Of a DNA stretch of 64,000 nucleotides, positions 35,755-44,648 are shown in pieces. The stretch's first letter is position 1. Every line of letters begins with the position of its first letter. Position numbers and translations under genes: made by a program. The notes below the pieces were generated by a model. The model had not been told where the DNA came from and ran no database searches. It saw only the letters and a program-made list of their open reading frames with translations. Source of the DNA: Phycisphaera sp. (GTDB taxonomy: Bacteria; Planctomycetota; Phycisphaerae; Phycisphaerales; UBA1924); assembly GCA_020639255.1 (NCBI GenBank), contig JACKGZ010000007.1, positions 128,645-192,644 on the forward strand. Reading direction: 5' to 3'.

Positions 35755-36294
35755 CTACGTCCAAACTGCCGAATACAGCGCAATTACCCAGAAAATTCCA
35801 ACGAAGCCATATGAAACAAGGTTTGCTCGCCATGCAATCGTTCTGCTCGGCATTGCGCTCTTCGTGGCTTTGTTGCATAGGAGTTTGGATATAACCCAGT
35901 GCTCAATGAAAACTGATGCAACCAGGAAAGGAGCCGTGAGCACGAGACCGGCGGCCGGCATGAGCCAGTGAATATCATACCGATATGGGACAATCCAAGG
36001 CGATTGAACGATGCTCGCGATTAGTCGATCTGATGTAGTCGCAAGCGGCATGCCGCCACCGCCTCCGATGGACATCTGGAGGATGACAAGTACAACCCAA
36101 GTAGCAGGAACGCCAAGGAAAGTGGATGCCACATTGGCAATCGATACATTCGCTAACCAGCGAAGGAAATTGGGGCCTGCACTTAAGCGATATATCCCTG
36201 CCTCAATAAGTACGATGGGTATAAACCCAAGCACAAGCATAGGGATATAGACCACGATCATTGGAAGCCCCGCGTTGGCAACGGTCGTGATCAT
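35755..36294 (-). CDS. Membrane protein of unknown function, AT-richer than neighbours
   Basis: 179 residues from ATG 36294 (a TTG at 36327 is possible but weak). Four hydrophobic segments: about residues 9-30, 42-68, 105-127 and 150-175. No cysteine ribbon and no recognisable family. The codon use is less GC-biased than in the flanking genes, as for the gene at 2727. It stops 3 bases from the convergent RNHCP gene. Confidence 0.6.
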   Translation of the reverse strand: MITTVANAGLPMIVVYIPMLVLGFIPIVLIEAGIYRLSAGPNFLRWLANVSIANVASTFLGVPATWVVLVILQMSIGGGGGMPLATTSDRLIASIVQSPWIVPYRYDIHWLMPAAGLVLTAPFLVASVFIEHWVISKLLCNKATKSAMPSRTIAWRANLVSYGFVGIFWVIALYSAVWT

Positions 36295-36342
36295 GCCGAG
36301 TGAGTATTCGTGTGAGCTTGCGCACAAGTTCCGTACGGGTGG

Positions 36343-37560
36343 TTATAGCCTCTTCAAAGCTCCCACCAACTCATCGATATGCTCCTTCTCATGCGCCGCA
36401 GACATCTGGATGCGGAGGCGTGCCGTGCCCTCGGGGACGACGGGGTAGCCGAAGCCGATGACGAAGACGCCCAGCTCCATGAGGTGTTTACTCATGCTGA
36501 TCGCCTTGGCGGTGTCGCCCACGATGATCGGGCAGATCGCGGTGGGGGAGTCGATCACCTCAAACCCCGCGGCCTTGATCTGCTGGCGCGCATAAGCCGT
36601 GTTGCCCTTCAGCTTGGCGACACGCTCGGGCTCGGCCATGAGGATCTCGATGGCCTTGTTGGCGCTGGCCGCGACGGTGACTGGCAGGGCATTCGAGAAG
36701 AGCGTGGGGCGTCCGCGCTGGATGACGAGTTCGGTGCCGCGCTTGGGGCCCGCGATGAAGCCGCCCGCGCCGCCGCCGAGGGCCTTGCCGAGCGTGCCGG
36801 TGAAGTAGTCGACCTTGGCCGAGCCGTCCGTGTTCACGAGCCCGCAGTATTCGTGCGTGCCTCGGCCCGTATCGCCCATGACGCCGTGGCCGTGCGAGTC
36901 GTCGACGACGAGCTTGGCGCCATACTCATCGCAGAGCGCGCGGATCATCTGGAGCTTGGCGATGTCGCCCTCCATGCTGAACACGCCGTCGGTGACGACC
37001 CAGATCTGCCCGTTGATCTCGGGGTCCCGCTCGCACTCGGCGAGCTTCTCGCGCAGGCTGTCCATGTCGGAGTGCTTGTAGACCTTCTTCTTGACGCCCT
37101 TCTTGATGACGGGGGTCAGGCGCATCGCGTCGATGATGCACGCGTGGTTGAGCTCGTCGGAGACGATGCAGTCGCCCTCCTCGCAGAACGTGGGGAAGAG
37201 CGCCTCGGTCGCGTTCCAGCAGCTGACGAACGTGTAGCTCGACTCGGTGCCCATGTACCTGGCGATGGTGCGCTCGAGCTGCTCGTGGGGCGTGAACGTG
37301 CCGCAGATGAAGCGGACAGATGCCGTGCCCGCGCCGTAGTCGCGGAGCGCCTTGATGCCGGCTTCGACGACCTCGAGGTGATTGGCCAGGCCCAGGTAGT
37401 TGTTGGAGCAGAAGCAGAGCGTGTCGCGGAACGAGCCGTCGGGTTGACGCATCTTGACGACCGCGTCCATGGGCGAATCGAGCATCTGGAGGTGCTTGTA
37501 CTGCCCCGCGTCGGCGAGCTGCTTGAGTGTGGCGTCGGTGCGTGCGTCGTACGTGCTCAT
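36343..37560 (-). CDS. kbl: Glycine C-acetyltransferase (2-amino-3-ketobutyrate CoA ligase)
   Basis: 405 residues. A PLP enzyme that cleaves 2-amino-3-ketobutyrate with CoA to glycine and acetyl-CoA, the second step of threonine breakdown. Visible: 'NNYLGLANH', 'GTASVRFICGTFTPHEQLE', 'VVDDSHGHGVMGDTGRGTHEY' and the Schiff-base Lys in 'YFTGTLGKALGGGAGGFI'. The whole reads as Kbl rather than KAS-type 8-amino-7-oxononanoate synthase because of the GTASVRFICGT block. The first-step enzyme, Tdh, is encoded at 52481. It is near the ndh gene on the same strand (55-base gap). Confidence 0.93.
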   Translation of the reverse strand: MSTYDARTDATLKQLADAGQYKHLQMLDSPMDAVVKMRQPDGSFRDTLCFCSNNYLGLANHLEVVEAGIKALRDYGAGTASVRFICGTFTPHEQLERTIARYMGTESSYTFVSCWNATEALFPTFCEEGDCIVSDELNHACIIDAMRLTPVIKKGVKKKVYKHSDMDSLREKLAECERDPEINGQIWVVTDGVFSMEGDIAKLQMIRALCDEYGAKLVVDDSHGHGVMGDTGRGTHEYCGLVNTDGSAKVDYFTGTLGKALGGGAGGFIAGPKRGTELVIQRGRPTLFSNALPVTVAASANKAIEILMAEPERVAKLKGNTAYARQQIKAAGFEVIDSPTAICPIIVGDTAKAISMSKHLMELGVFVIGFGYPVVPEGTARLRIQMSAAHEKEHIDELVGALKRL

Positions 37561-37615
37561 GGCCTGGTCTCCCGTTGGTCCGGGAGTTTAGGGGCCAAGC
37601 CCGCCTGGTCGCGGG

Positions 37616-38911
37616 TCATTCGGCGGGTGATGCCGCGTCCGTTTTCTGTCCGGTGATGAGCCGGGCGCCCCGCCGGAAGGTGATGTACGAGTAGATCCAC
37701 TCGATCATCGTGATGAGCTTGTTGCGGAAGCCGATCAGGAACGCAACGTGGACGAACGCCCAGAGCAGCCACGCGGGCATGCCGGCGATCTTGAGCCGCC
37801 CGAAGTCCGCGATCGCGCGCCGGCGCCCGATCGTCGCCATGTTGCCCTTGTCCTTGTAGCGGAACGCGGGGCGAGCTTTGGGCGAGCGGGGGCCGTCTTT
37901 GATCTCATGCGCGATGATCCTGGCCGCGTGCGTACCCATCTGCATCGCGCCCTGCGCGACGCCAGGTGTCTCCTTGCCGTGGGCATCCACAACTTTGGCA
38001 ATGTCGCCCAGCGCAAACACCTCCGGGTGCCCCGGTACGCTCAGGTCCTTCAGCACCTCGATCCGCCCGAGTTTGTCGTTTTGGGCCGAGACGTTGCGTG
38101 CGATGGATTCTGCCTTGACACCCGCCGCCCAGAACACCGTGCCCGCGTCCACGCGCTCCGCGCCCGATTCCTTGGATTCGAAATCGACTCCCTGCGCATC
38201 GATCGACTTGGCGAACGTGTTCAGACGTACCTCAACGCCCATGCCGGCGAGATCTATCCGAGCACGCTCGGCGAGGGACTCATCGAACGTCGCTAAGAGC
38301 CTCGGCCCGCCCTCGACAAGCAGGATCCGCGTCTGGGATGTGTCGACGTTGCGGAAATCGCTCGGCAGGCTCTTCGTCGCGATCTCCGCCAGAGCGCCCG
38401 CGAGTTCGACGCCCGTCGGCCCGCCGCCGATGATGACGAAGGTGGTCAGCGCCCGGCGTTTGGCCTCGTCGGTTTCCAGCTCGGCCCGCTCGAAGCTCAA
38501 GAGGAATCGCCTCCGCATCTCGAGCGCATCGTCGATGGACTTGAGCCCGGGGGCGTAGGGCCGCCAGTCGTCGTGCCCGAAGTACGAGTGCGTCATGCCG
38601 GCCGCGATGAGCAGGTAGTCGTACTTCGCCTCACTCCCATCCGTGCGCACGACGCGGGCGTCGGTGTCGATCCCCGTGATCTCTTCCATGCGGACCTCGA
38701 CGTTCGGGCGTCGCGCGAAGAGGTTGCGGATCGGGACCGCGATCTGCGAGGGGCTCAGCCCCGCGGTGGCGACCTGATAGAGCAGCGGCTGGAAGACGTG
38801 ATGGTTGTGGCGATCGAACAGAACGATCTCGGCGTCGGCGCGTCTCAGGATCTTCGCCGCCGAAAGGCCCGCGAAGCCGCCGCCGATGATCACGATGCGA
38901 GGCCTGGGCAC
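37616..38911 (-). CDS. ndh: Type II NADH dehydrogenase
   Basis: 431 residues. A single-chain, non-proton-pumping NADH:quinone oxidoreductase on the inner face of the membrane. It has the FAD-binding IVIIGGGFAGLSAAKIL at the start, the NAD-binding FVIIGGGPTGVELAGALAE at mid-length, 'LVEGGPRLLATFDESLAERA', and a C-terminal amphipathic/hydrophobic tail (AWLLWAFVHVAFLIGFRNKL) that attaches it to the membrane. The start is GTG 38911, seven bases after GGGAGG; the open frame beyond that is not similar to the family. Confidence 0.92.
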   Translation of the reverse strand: MPRPRIVIIGGGFAGLSAAKILRRADAEIVLFDRHNHHVFQPLLYQVATAGLSPSQIAVPIRNLFARRPNVEVRMEEITGIDTDARVVRTDGSEAKYDYLLIAAGMTHSYFGHDDWRPYAPGLKSIDDALEMRRRFLLSFERAELETDEAKRRALTTFVIIGGGPTGVELAGALAEIATKSLPSDFRNVDTSQTRILLVEGGPRLLATFDESLAERARIDLAGMGVEVRLNTFAKSIDAQGVDFESKESGAERVDAGTVFWAAGVKAESIARNVSAQNDKLGRIEVLKDLSVPGHPEVFALGDIAKVVDAHGKETPGVAQGAMQMGTHAARIIAHEIKDGPRSPKARPAFRYKDKGNMATIGRRRAIADFGRLKIAGMPAWLLWAFVHVAFLIGFRNKLITMIEWIYSYITFRRGARLITGQKTDAASPAE

Positions 38912-38933
38912 GCCGGTCCTCCCGGTGCGCGTC

Positions 38934-39935
38934 TCAGGACTCCCGGGCCTTGCGCACCTCCGGATGAAGCGTACGCGGGGCACGCGTGCTTGGCGGCAGG
39001 GGCTTGTTGTCCGTGAACCAGAGCTCCGCGAGCGCCCCGCGCATGGTCGGCGGCAGCAACGCTCGCACACCCAGCCTCGCGAGCGACCGCCCAACGAAAA
39101 TGCCGATGCCGCCGAATATGATCCAAAGCGAAAGCACCACAACAGAGGCTGCGCTGAACATCTCGTCCTGCGCGATGCCCGACGCGGGGCTCCATCCGTT
39201 GAAGCCGCTGTTCTGGAATGTATCCGAGAACGCAAAGAGCATGACGAAAGCAGCCGGTATGAGTATCACCAGAAAGGCGACCGGTCGGCGCGCCGCGAGA
39301 AGCAGCACGATCCACAAGCAGCCGCCGATCAGGTACGCGGCTGCGAAAACGACCAGCAGCCCACGCATGCTCTTGACCACATCGATCACACGTTTCGAGA
39401 GCGGCTCATCCTTGCGCACGGATCGCCACCAGTCGCGGTCGACATAGTTCCAGACATATGGTGTGAGCTTGCCGTATTGATCGCGTGTGGCTTGGTTAAA
39501 CAGCGGCATACCACTCAGCGGCTTGTTGTCCAATGCCTCTTCTGTGTTGACATAATCCGCCCAACGCTCGGCGATCGAGTTGGCGAGCGAATCGTCGGCG
39601 GCTTCGGTGGTGACGGCTGTCATGCCCATCAGGATCATGAACGTCGCAAAGAGCGCAAAGAAGCACGCGAGTGTGTATGAGAGCGCTACAAAGACCCGAA
39701 TCCTCCCGGGCCAACGCCCGAGCAGCGGGTATTCCTGCAAGGCCGCCGGCACGCCGCACTCGGGGCACCGCACGATCGCCAGCCCGTAGTGCGGCTCGCG
39801 CACGACCGTCTGCCCGCGCAGGTTGTACGAACAGCCGGCGCAGAGCCGATCGCCCTCGATCATCGACAGCGGTACTTCGGTTCGCTCGATTTCGTTCACC
39901 CGGTCTGTCTCCGATTCACTTGCTTCCTCGCCCAC
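38934..39935 (-). CDS. Membrane protein with N-terminal zinc ribbon (1)
   Basis: 333 residues with an N-terminal LCAGCSYNLRG...RCPECG ribbon (residues about 31-60) followed by about five membrane helices and two soluble loops. Start: GTG 39935, overlapping the preceding gene by 40 bases; ATG 39863 ('MIEGDRLCAGC') is an equally good alternative. It is related in layout to the protein encoded at 39896-40630. The function is unknown; the zinc ribbon may be a metal-stabilised cytoplasmic handle. Confidence 0.8.
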   Translation of the reverse strand: MGEEASESETDRVNEIERTEVPLSMIEGDRLCAGCSYNLRGQTVVREPHYGLAIVRCPECGVPAALQEYPLLGRWPGRIRVFVALSYTLACFFALFATFMILMGMTAVTTEAADDSLANSIAERWADYVNTEEALDNKPLSGMPLFNQATRDQYGKLTPYVWNYVDRDWWRSVRKDEPLSKRVIDVVKSMRGLLVVFAAAYLIGGCLWIVLLLAARRPVAFLVILIPAAFVMLFAFSDTFQNSGFNGWSPASGIAQDEMFSAASVVVLSLWIIFGGIGIFVGRSLARLGVRALLPPTMRGALAELWFTDNKPLPPSTRAPRTLHPEVRKARES

Positions 39936-40630
39936 CGCATCGATCGCCTGAACTTTCGGTTGATGTGCTTAGCCGGCGCTGTTATCCGATCGATCGGCAC
40001 GCCTGCCGCGGTGGCAACCCAGCACATCGCAAGCGCCTGGAGCCGGCTTGGCCACAAGCTGACGAGGTCGCGCGACAACGCGCCCATCTCCCACTCTGCG
40101 ACCGGAACGATCAGCGGCAGGAATGACACGACCACCAGCACGCCCGCCCATGCGAATACGAGCTGTGCTGTCTTCCAGTGCCAGAGCAGACGACTCAGGA
40201 GCACGCCCGAGATCGCCAGGATCATCGCCACGGCTCCGATCGCGAGCCAGATCGAGAACAGCTCCTCGATCGGGGCGTTTCGGATCGCGCCGATCGTCGC
40301 GGCGAACGGACCCGTGCCCGAGCGACTGGCCTGGAGCGACATGAAGACCGCGATCAGCAGCGATGTGCCCGCGAAGACGGCGACACATACTGCGGACATC
40401 GCGAGCCGGTTGAACGAACGATCGAGCCTGCGGAACGCGACCGGGTTGGTACGGAGCCTGTGCTTCCGCCGCACGCACGCCAGCCCGCACCGCGGGCATA
40501 CGCAGACAGGCAGCGCATAGACCGGGTCCGGGGGGGCCGGTACCCGCCGAAGCTCAAAGCCACAACCAGCGCAGAGATGCGATTCCAGCACGACGGGAGC
40601 ATACGGATTTTGAGGTGCCACGTTGCTCAT
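39896..40630 (-). CDS. Membrane protein with N-terminal zinc ribbon (2)
   Basis: 244 residues: LCAGCGFELRR...CVCPRCG ribbon (residues ~18-49), then four membrane helices (about 75-100, 115-140, 150-170, 190-210) and a basic tail. It overlaps the start of the next gene by 40 bases, so the pair is co-translated. The same family plan as at 38934. Unknown function. Confidence 0.8.
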   Translation of the reverse strand: MSNVAPQNPYAPVVLESHLCAGCGFELRRVPAPPDPVYALPVCVCPRCGLACVRRKHRLRTNPVAFRRLDRSFNRLAMSAVCVAVFAGTSLLIAVFMSLQASRSGTGPFAATIGAIRNAPIEELFSIWLAIGAVAMILAISGVLLSRLLWHWKTAQLVFAWAGVLVVVSFLPLIVPVAEWEMGALSRDLVSLWPSRLQALAMCWVATAAGVPIDRITAPAKHINRKFRRSMRWARKQVNRRQTG

Positions 40631-40683
40631 GACCGGTGCATGTTTGGGAATCCGTGGATCGTCTCTGGTAGAATCCGGCTCAT

Positions 40684-40911
40684 ATGTGGAACCCCTTTGC
40701 CCGGAAAAAGATCATCGACCGTGGCCGGATGTACCGGCTGACGCACGAGGTCTGGCTGACACACGCCTTCCAATCGGGCCGTCACCACCCTCGGATTCCC
40801 AAGCGTGAAGCCAGCAAAGGCGGCTTTGACCCCATTCTCCGCACCGCCGGCGGGCGGCTGTGGGCCAGACAGTGGTGGAACGACACCTTCAAGGATCGTT
40901 CATCCGATTGA
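40684..40911 (+). CDS. Small basic protein, unknown, possibly leaderless
   Basis: 75 residues, basic and aromatic ('MWNPFARKKIIDRGRMYRLTHEVWLTHAF', 'ARQWWNDTFKDR'). No family is recognised. A TAGAAT box lies at 40669-40674, only 9 bases before the ATG, and there is no ribosome binding site, so the transcript may begin at or just before the start codon. TTGGGA at 40644-40649 with a 19-base spacer is a weak -35. The coding potential is moderate. Confidence 0.55.
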   Translation: MWNPFARKKIIDRGRMYRLTHEVWLTHAFQSGRHHPRIPKREASKGGFDPILRTAGGRLWARQWWNDTFKDRSSD

Positions 40912-40986
40912 TTCCATCTCTGCGGACCGGCCGACATACAACTCTGGGACACCACCAAGCCTTCTTCTTCCGCGGAGCCAGCACGG

Positions 40987-41889
40987 ATGACCGATCAGAC
41001 ATCAGAGACCACGGGAACTCAGACCTCCAAGCTCTCTCGGAGGTGGGTCAGGAAGATGGCGCTCTTCCTCATCCTGCTCGTCGGTTTCGGTTTCTATGGC
41101 TTGTACGACGCGACGATCGCCTACCCGAGTCGCGGCGAGAAATCCGCCTCCTGGCACCTGCATCAGTACCTCGAAAAGTCCAACGAGGCCAACAGCCTGA
41201 CCGGTCAGCTCGGCCTTCCAACGGGCACGACCGCAGCCGATCACATGGCCGATCTTGAAAGCCGGCTGAACGAGCTGACGCAATCGGCCGGTGGCACGTC
41301 GATACGAGCGCGCGACGACGCGGCGCTCATCGCCAAGCTCGCCTGGATGAAATCGCTCGCTGTGCTCGGTCGTCTCTCGGATGAACGCATCGGGCTCGAT
41401 CTCGCTACGCCGCGCGAGACCTACACCGAACTCAACCAGCGTTGGGCGAGCGCCGTACAACCGAAGCCGCTGGCGAGCTACGACATCTCGGTGCAGTGGC
41501 TCTTTACGGCGCTCGGCTTCGGCGGCGGGCTCTGGATGCTGCTCCATATCATCGCCGTTGCGTCCAAGAAGTACACATGGGAGCCGGCTTCGCTTCGTCT
41601 CGGTGTGCCGGGCGGTTCGAGTGTCGTGCCGGCTGACGTCGAGCTCTTCGACCGACGCAAGTGGGACAAATTCCTGGTCTTCCTCAAGATCAAGCCCGAG
41701 CACCCGCAGCTCGGTGGCAAGGAGATCAAGCTCGATCTCTACCAGTACGAGCCCCTCGAGGCTTGGTACGAGCAGATGCACCGCTCCGCTCGCCCAGAGG
41801 ACTTCGTTGAGGACGATGCCGAGCTGGCCGACGACGAGCAAGCCGACGCCACGGAATCCGAAGAAGAGACCGGCACGCCCGCTCACTAA
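40987..41889 (+). CDS. Membrane protein of unknown function
   Basis: 300 residues with two hydrophobic segments: about residues 22-42 ('MALFLILLVGFGFYGLYDATIAY') and 172-195 ('VQWLFTALGFGGGLWMLLHIIAV'). The loop between them is predicted helical and periplasmic. The C-terminal part ends in an acidic stretch (EDDAELADDEQADATESEEETG). No family is recognised, but the 'RRKWDKFLVFLKI' section is well-formed. The DUF456 gene begins 30 bases later. Confidence 0.72.
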   Translation: MTDQTSETTGTQTSKLSRRWVRKMALFLILLVGFGFYGLYDATIAYPSRGEKSASWHLHQYLEKSNEANSLTGQLGLPTGTTAADHMADLESRLNELTQSAGGTSIRARDDAALIAKLAWMKSLAVLGRLSDERIGLDLATPRETYTELNQRWASAVQPKPLASYDISVQWLFTALGFGGGLWMLLHIIAVASKKYTWEPASLRLGVPGGSSVVPADVELFDRRKWDKFLVFLKIKPEHPQLGGKEIKLDLYQYEPLEAWYEQMHRSARPEDFVEDDAELADDEQADATESEEETGTPAH

Positions 41890-41919
41890 CGCGGCGGCGA
41901 TTGCCACGGGAGCAACCGC

Positions 41920-42513
41920 GTGGTCTGGTTTATCGCTTCGCTGGTCGCACTCTGCTCGCTCGCGGGGATCGTGCTAACACTCGTTACGCTGCCCGGCACG
42001 TGGTTCATGCTTCTCATCGCGATCGTCGCGAAGCTCGTGACGCCCGAGATCTTCTCGTGGTGGGTGGTGGTCGCGGCGGCGGGTTTCGTGCTGGCTGCGG
42101 AGATCGCCGACCTTGTGAGTTCGGCCGTGGGCGCTAAGGTCGGCGGCGCGGGCAAGGCCGGGATGACCGGCGCGCTGATCGGCAGCGTGCTCGGCGCGAT
42201 CGCAGGCTCCGTCTTCATTCCGATCCCGATCCTGGGCACGATCCTGGGAGGCATCCTCGGAGCCGCCATCCTCGCGGTCATCATGGAACGCAACGGCGCT
42301 GAGAGAACCTGGCGTGAATCGGGCAAGGCCGGTGCTGGGGCCGCTGCGGGTCGGGTCGCCGCGACACTCATCAAGCTCGCGATCGCCGCGGCGATGGCCC
42401 TCACCCTCACGATCGCCGCGTTCTGGCCCGCTCCATCCGATCCGAATCCGCTCCAGCAGCAATCCATACCCGAGGTCGGCCCCGCCGATATGATCCACCC
42501 TGAGACGCCCTGA
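41920..42513 (+). CDS. DUF456 family membrane protein
   Basis: 197 residues, GTG start. The DUF456 plan is visible: N-terminal helices ('WFIASLVALCSLAGIVLTLVTLPGTWFMLL'), 'IFSWWVVVAAAGFVLAAEIADLVSSAVGAK', then the glycine-rich hairpin 'GALIGSVLGAIAGSVFIPIPILGTILGGILGA' and 'RTWRESGKAGAGAAAGR'. The family is found in many bacteria and has no known function. Confidence 0.85.
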   Translation: MVWFIASLVALCSLAGIVLTLVTLPGTWFMLLIAIVAKLVTPEIFSWWVVVAAAGFVLAAEIADLVSSAVGAKVGGAGKAGMTGALIGSVLGAIAGSVFIPIPILGTILGGILGAAILAVIMERNGAERTWRESGKAGAGAAAGRVAATLIKLAIAAAMALTLTIAAFWPAPSDPNPLQQQSIPEVGPADMIHPETP

Positions 42514-42563
42514 CAACACAGCACCGGCGGCGGATGCCCGCCATTAGGGAGCGATGGATCGCG

Positions 42564-44051
42564 ATGCCCGATACGCAAGCAGCCTCGGCGACGAAACCGG
42601 CGGAACCGAACTACGACGGCCAGATCAAGCACTTCGTCCTTGATACCAACGTGCTTCTGCACAACCCGAACGCCCTCTTCGTCTTCGAGGACAACCACGT
42701 CGTCATTCCCTACCCCGTGATCGAAGAGCTCGACACGATGAAACGCCGCGAGGACGACATCGGCCGCTCCGCGCGCCTGTGCATCCGCCACCTCGACAGG
42801 CTCCGTTTCCTCGGCAAGCTCACCGAGGGCGTCAGCTGGGGCAGCCTGCCGGCCACGCAGGAGTTCAACCCGTCCTCCTTCCTCGCCAACGGCCAAGCCG
42901 GCACGATCCGTGTCGATGTCACCGATCCCGCACGTCCGGCCGCCATCGGCAAGGACATGCCCGACAACCACATCATCGCGGTGGCGTACGCACTCAAGCT
43001 CGCCGGCGAGCCCGCGGTCTTCGTCTCGAAAGATCTCTCGGCGCGCATCAAGAGCGACGCGCTGGGCATCAAGACCGAGGACTTCGAGAACCAGAAGGTC
43101 GACGCCGAGCGTCTCTACACGGGATACTTCGACCTGACCGTCCCGGGCCAGATCATCGACGATCTCTACCACGACAAGCAGCTCGATATCTCTCGCCTGA
43201 CGCCCTATCTCCAGACCGAGAACGCCGACGGCTCGACGACCAAGCGCGACATCCTCACCAACCAGTTCGTCATCCTGCACGACGACAGCGACGAGAACCA
43301 CACCGGCATGGCACGCCGGCTCGCCGGGCGACTCGCCGAGACCGATTCGATCATCCCGATCACAGGGCCGCGCAAGCCGGTCTACGGCATCCTCGCGCGC
43401 AACGTCCAGCAGACGATGGCGCTCGACCTGCTCCTCGACGACGAGATCCGCCTCGTCACGCTCCTCGGGTCGGCGGGCACGGGCAAGACGCTGCTCGCAA
43501 TCGCCGCGGGCATGGCCAAGGTCTTCCTTGACGAACGATTCGAAAAACTCCTCGTCGCGCGTCCGATCATGCCGATGGGACGCGACATCGGCTACCTCCC
43601 GGGCGACAAAGACGAGAAGCTCTTCGCCTGGATGCAGCCCATCTTCGACAACCTCAGCTACCTGCTCTCCACGCGAGGCGGGCAGCACGAAGTCCCCGAC
43701 AGCCACTCCACCGAGCAGCGCATCGAGCAGCTCATGGCCGGCGGCCAGCTCGTGCTCGAACCACTCACCTACATCCGCGGCCGATCCATCCCGCACCAGT
43801 TCATGATCGTCGACGAGGCACAGAACCTCACGCCCCACGAGGTCAAGACCATCATCAGCCGCGTCGGCGAGGGCACCAAAATCGTCCTCACGGGCGACAT
43901 CGGGCAGATCGACAACCCCTACCTCGACAAGGCGTCCAACGGCCTCAGCTACGCCGTCGAGCAGATGAAAAACGTCGGCATCGTGGGCCACGTCACGCTC
44001 GCCAAGAGCGAACGCTCCGAACTGGCAAGCCTGGCGTCGAAACTTCTCTGA
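42564..44051 (+). CDS. PhoH-family protein with N-terminal PIN domain
   Basis: 495 residues. An N-terminal PIN-like domain (VLDTNVLLHNP at residues 25-35, 'VIEELDTMKRREDDIGRSAR') is joined to a PhoH ATPase (Walker A GSAGTGKTLLA near residue 302, Walker B 'FMIVDEAQNLTPHEVK', 'LTGDIGQIDNPYLD'). This is the PhoH2/YlaK type, shown in other bacteria to be an RNA helicase-nuclease. The start chosen is ATG 42564, 11 bases after AGGGAG; the in-frame ATG at 42534 is an alternative and would add ten residues. Confidence 0.92.
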   Translation: MPDTQAASATKPAEPNYDGQIKHFVLDTNVLLHNPNALFVFEDNHVVIPYPVIEELDTMKRREDDIGRSARLCIRHLDRLRFLGKLTEGVSWGSLPATQEFNPSSFLANGQAGTIRVDVTDPARPAAIGKDMPDNHIIAVAYALKLAGEPAVFVSKDLSARIKSDALGIKTEDFENQKVDAERLYTGYFDLTVPGQIIDDLYHDKQLDISRLTPYLQTENADGSTTKRDILTNQFVILHDDSDENHTGMARRLAGRLAETDSIIPITGPRKPVYGILARNVQQTMALDLLLDDEIRLVTLLGSAGTGKTLLAIAAGMAKVFLDERFEKLLVARPIMPMGRDIGYLPGDKDEKLFAWMQPIFDNLSYLLSTRGGQHEVPDSHSTEQRIEQLMAGGQLVLEPLTYIRGRSIPHQFMIVDEAQNLTPHEVKTIISRVGEGTKIVLTGDIGQIDNPYLDKASNGLSYAVEQMKNVGIVGHVTLAKSERSELASLASKLL

Positions 44052-44082
44052 AACTGAACGTCGGCTACGACCATATTTCAGA

Positions 44083-44111
44083 TTGAACGGCTCGGCATGA
44101 TCTGCTACATT
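44083..44111 (+). promoter_or_regulatory. Sigma-70-like promoter
   Basis: TTGAAC and TACATT are separated by exactly 17 bases, 26 bases before the DUF3592 gene start. Each box matches four of six consensus positions. Confidence 0.5.
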
Positions 44112-44136
44112 CGCGGCCCAACCGAAGGGAGCCGTC

Positions 44137-44574
44137 ATGTCCGAATCGGCGCAGATCAAGCTGGGCGTTGCAGTCGTCGTCCTCTTCCTCTTCTCGCTCA
44201 TCAGCTCGTGCAGTGAGCTTCGCTACATCATGCGTGGAGTCGACGTCGATGCGCACCTCATCGAAGTGCGCGAACTCAAAGGCAATACACGCCGTGGCGG
44301 GCCTTACACATACGTGGTTGCCAAGTACCTGTTTGAAGACAAGGACGGGACGACACGCACGGAGATGGATCGGGTCTCCTCAAAGTTTCAGCCTGAACTC
44401 GGACTCGATGAGAACGGCAGGCAAACCGTTGCGATCCAGTACCAGTCGGGCATCCCCAACAGGTCTCGCCTGAAGGGGCACGACGACATGATGTGGGTCT
44501 ATATCTTCTTCGGCACGATCGCCGCCGGCGCTGCGAGCGTCGGCTGGTTCCTGTACACCTACTACAGGACGTGA
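44137..44574 (+). CDS. DUF3592-like membrane protein
   Basis: 145 residues: one helix at each end (about residues 9-30 and 115-140) and a central ~80-residue beta domain ('VDAHLIEVRELKGNTRRGGPYTYVVAKYLFEDKDG...VSSKF...QTVAIQYQSGIPNRSRL'), which matches the DUF3592 plan of an SH3-like domain between two membrane segments. The start ATG 44137 follows GAAGGGAG. It faces the periplasm by prediction. Confidence 0.8.
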   Translation: MSESAQIKLGVAVVVLFLFSLISSCSELRYIMRGVDVDAHLIEVRELKGNTRRGGPYTYVVAKYLFEDKDGTTRTEMDRVSSKFQPELGLDENGRQTVAIQYQSGIPNRSRLKGHDDMMWVYIFFGTIAAGAASVGWFLYTYYRT

Positions 44575-44582
44575 CACACATC

Positions 44583-44612
44583 AAAAACGAGCCCCCCGCG
44601 TAAGCGGGGGGC
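44583..44612 (-). terminator. Rho-independent terminator of the secretion operon
   Basis: GCCCCCCGC and GCGGGGGGC form a perfect 9-bp stem around a 4-base loop; read on the minus strand it is followed by five T. It stands right after the last gene of the pseudopilin operon. Confidence 0.92.
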
Positions 44613-44648
44613 CTCGAAGATACATCGATTTGTTGCGATTGAGTTGGC

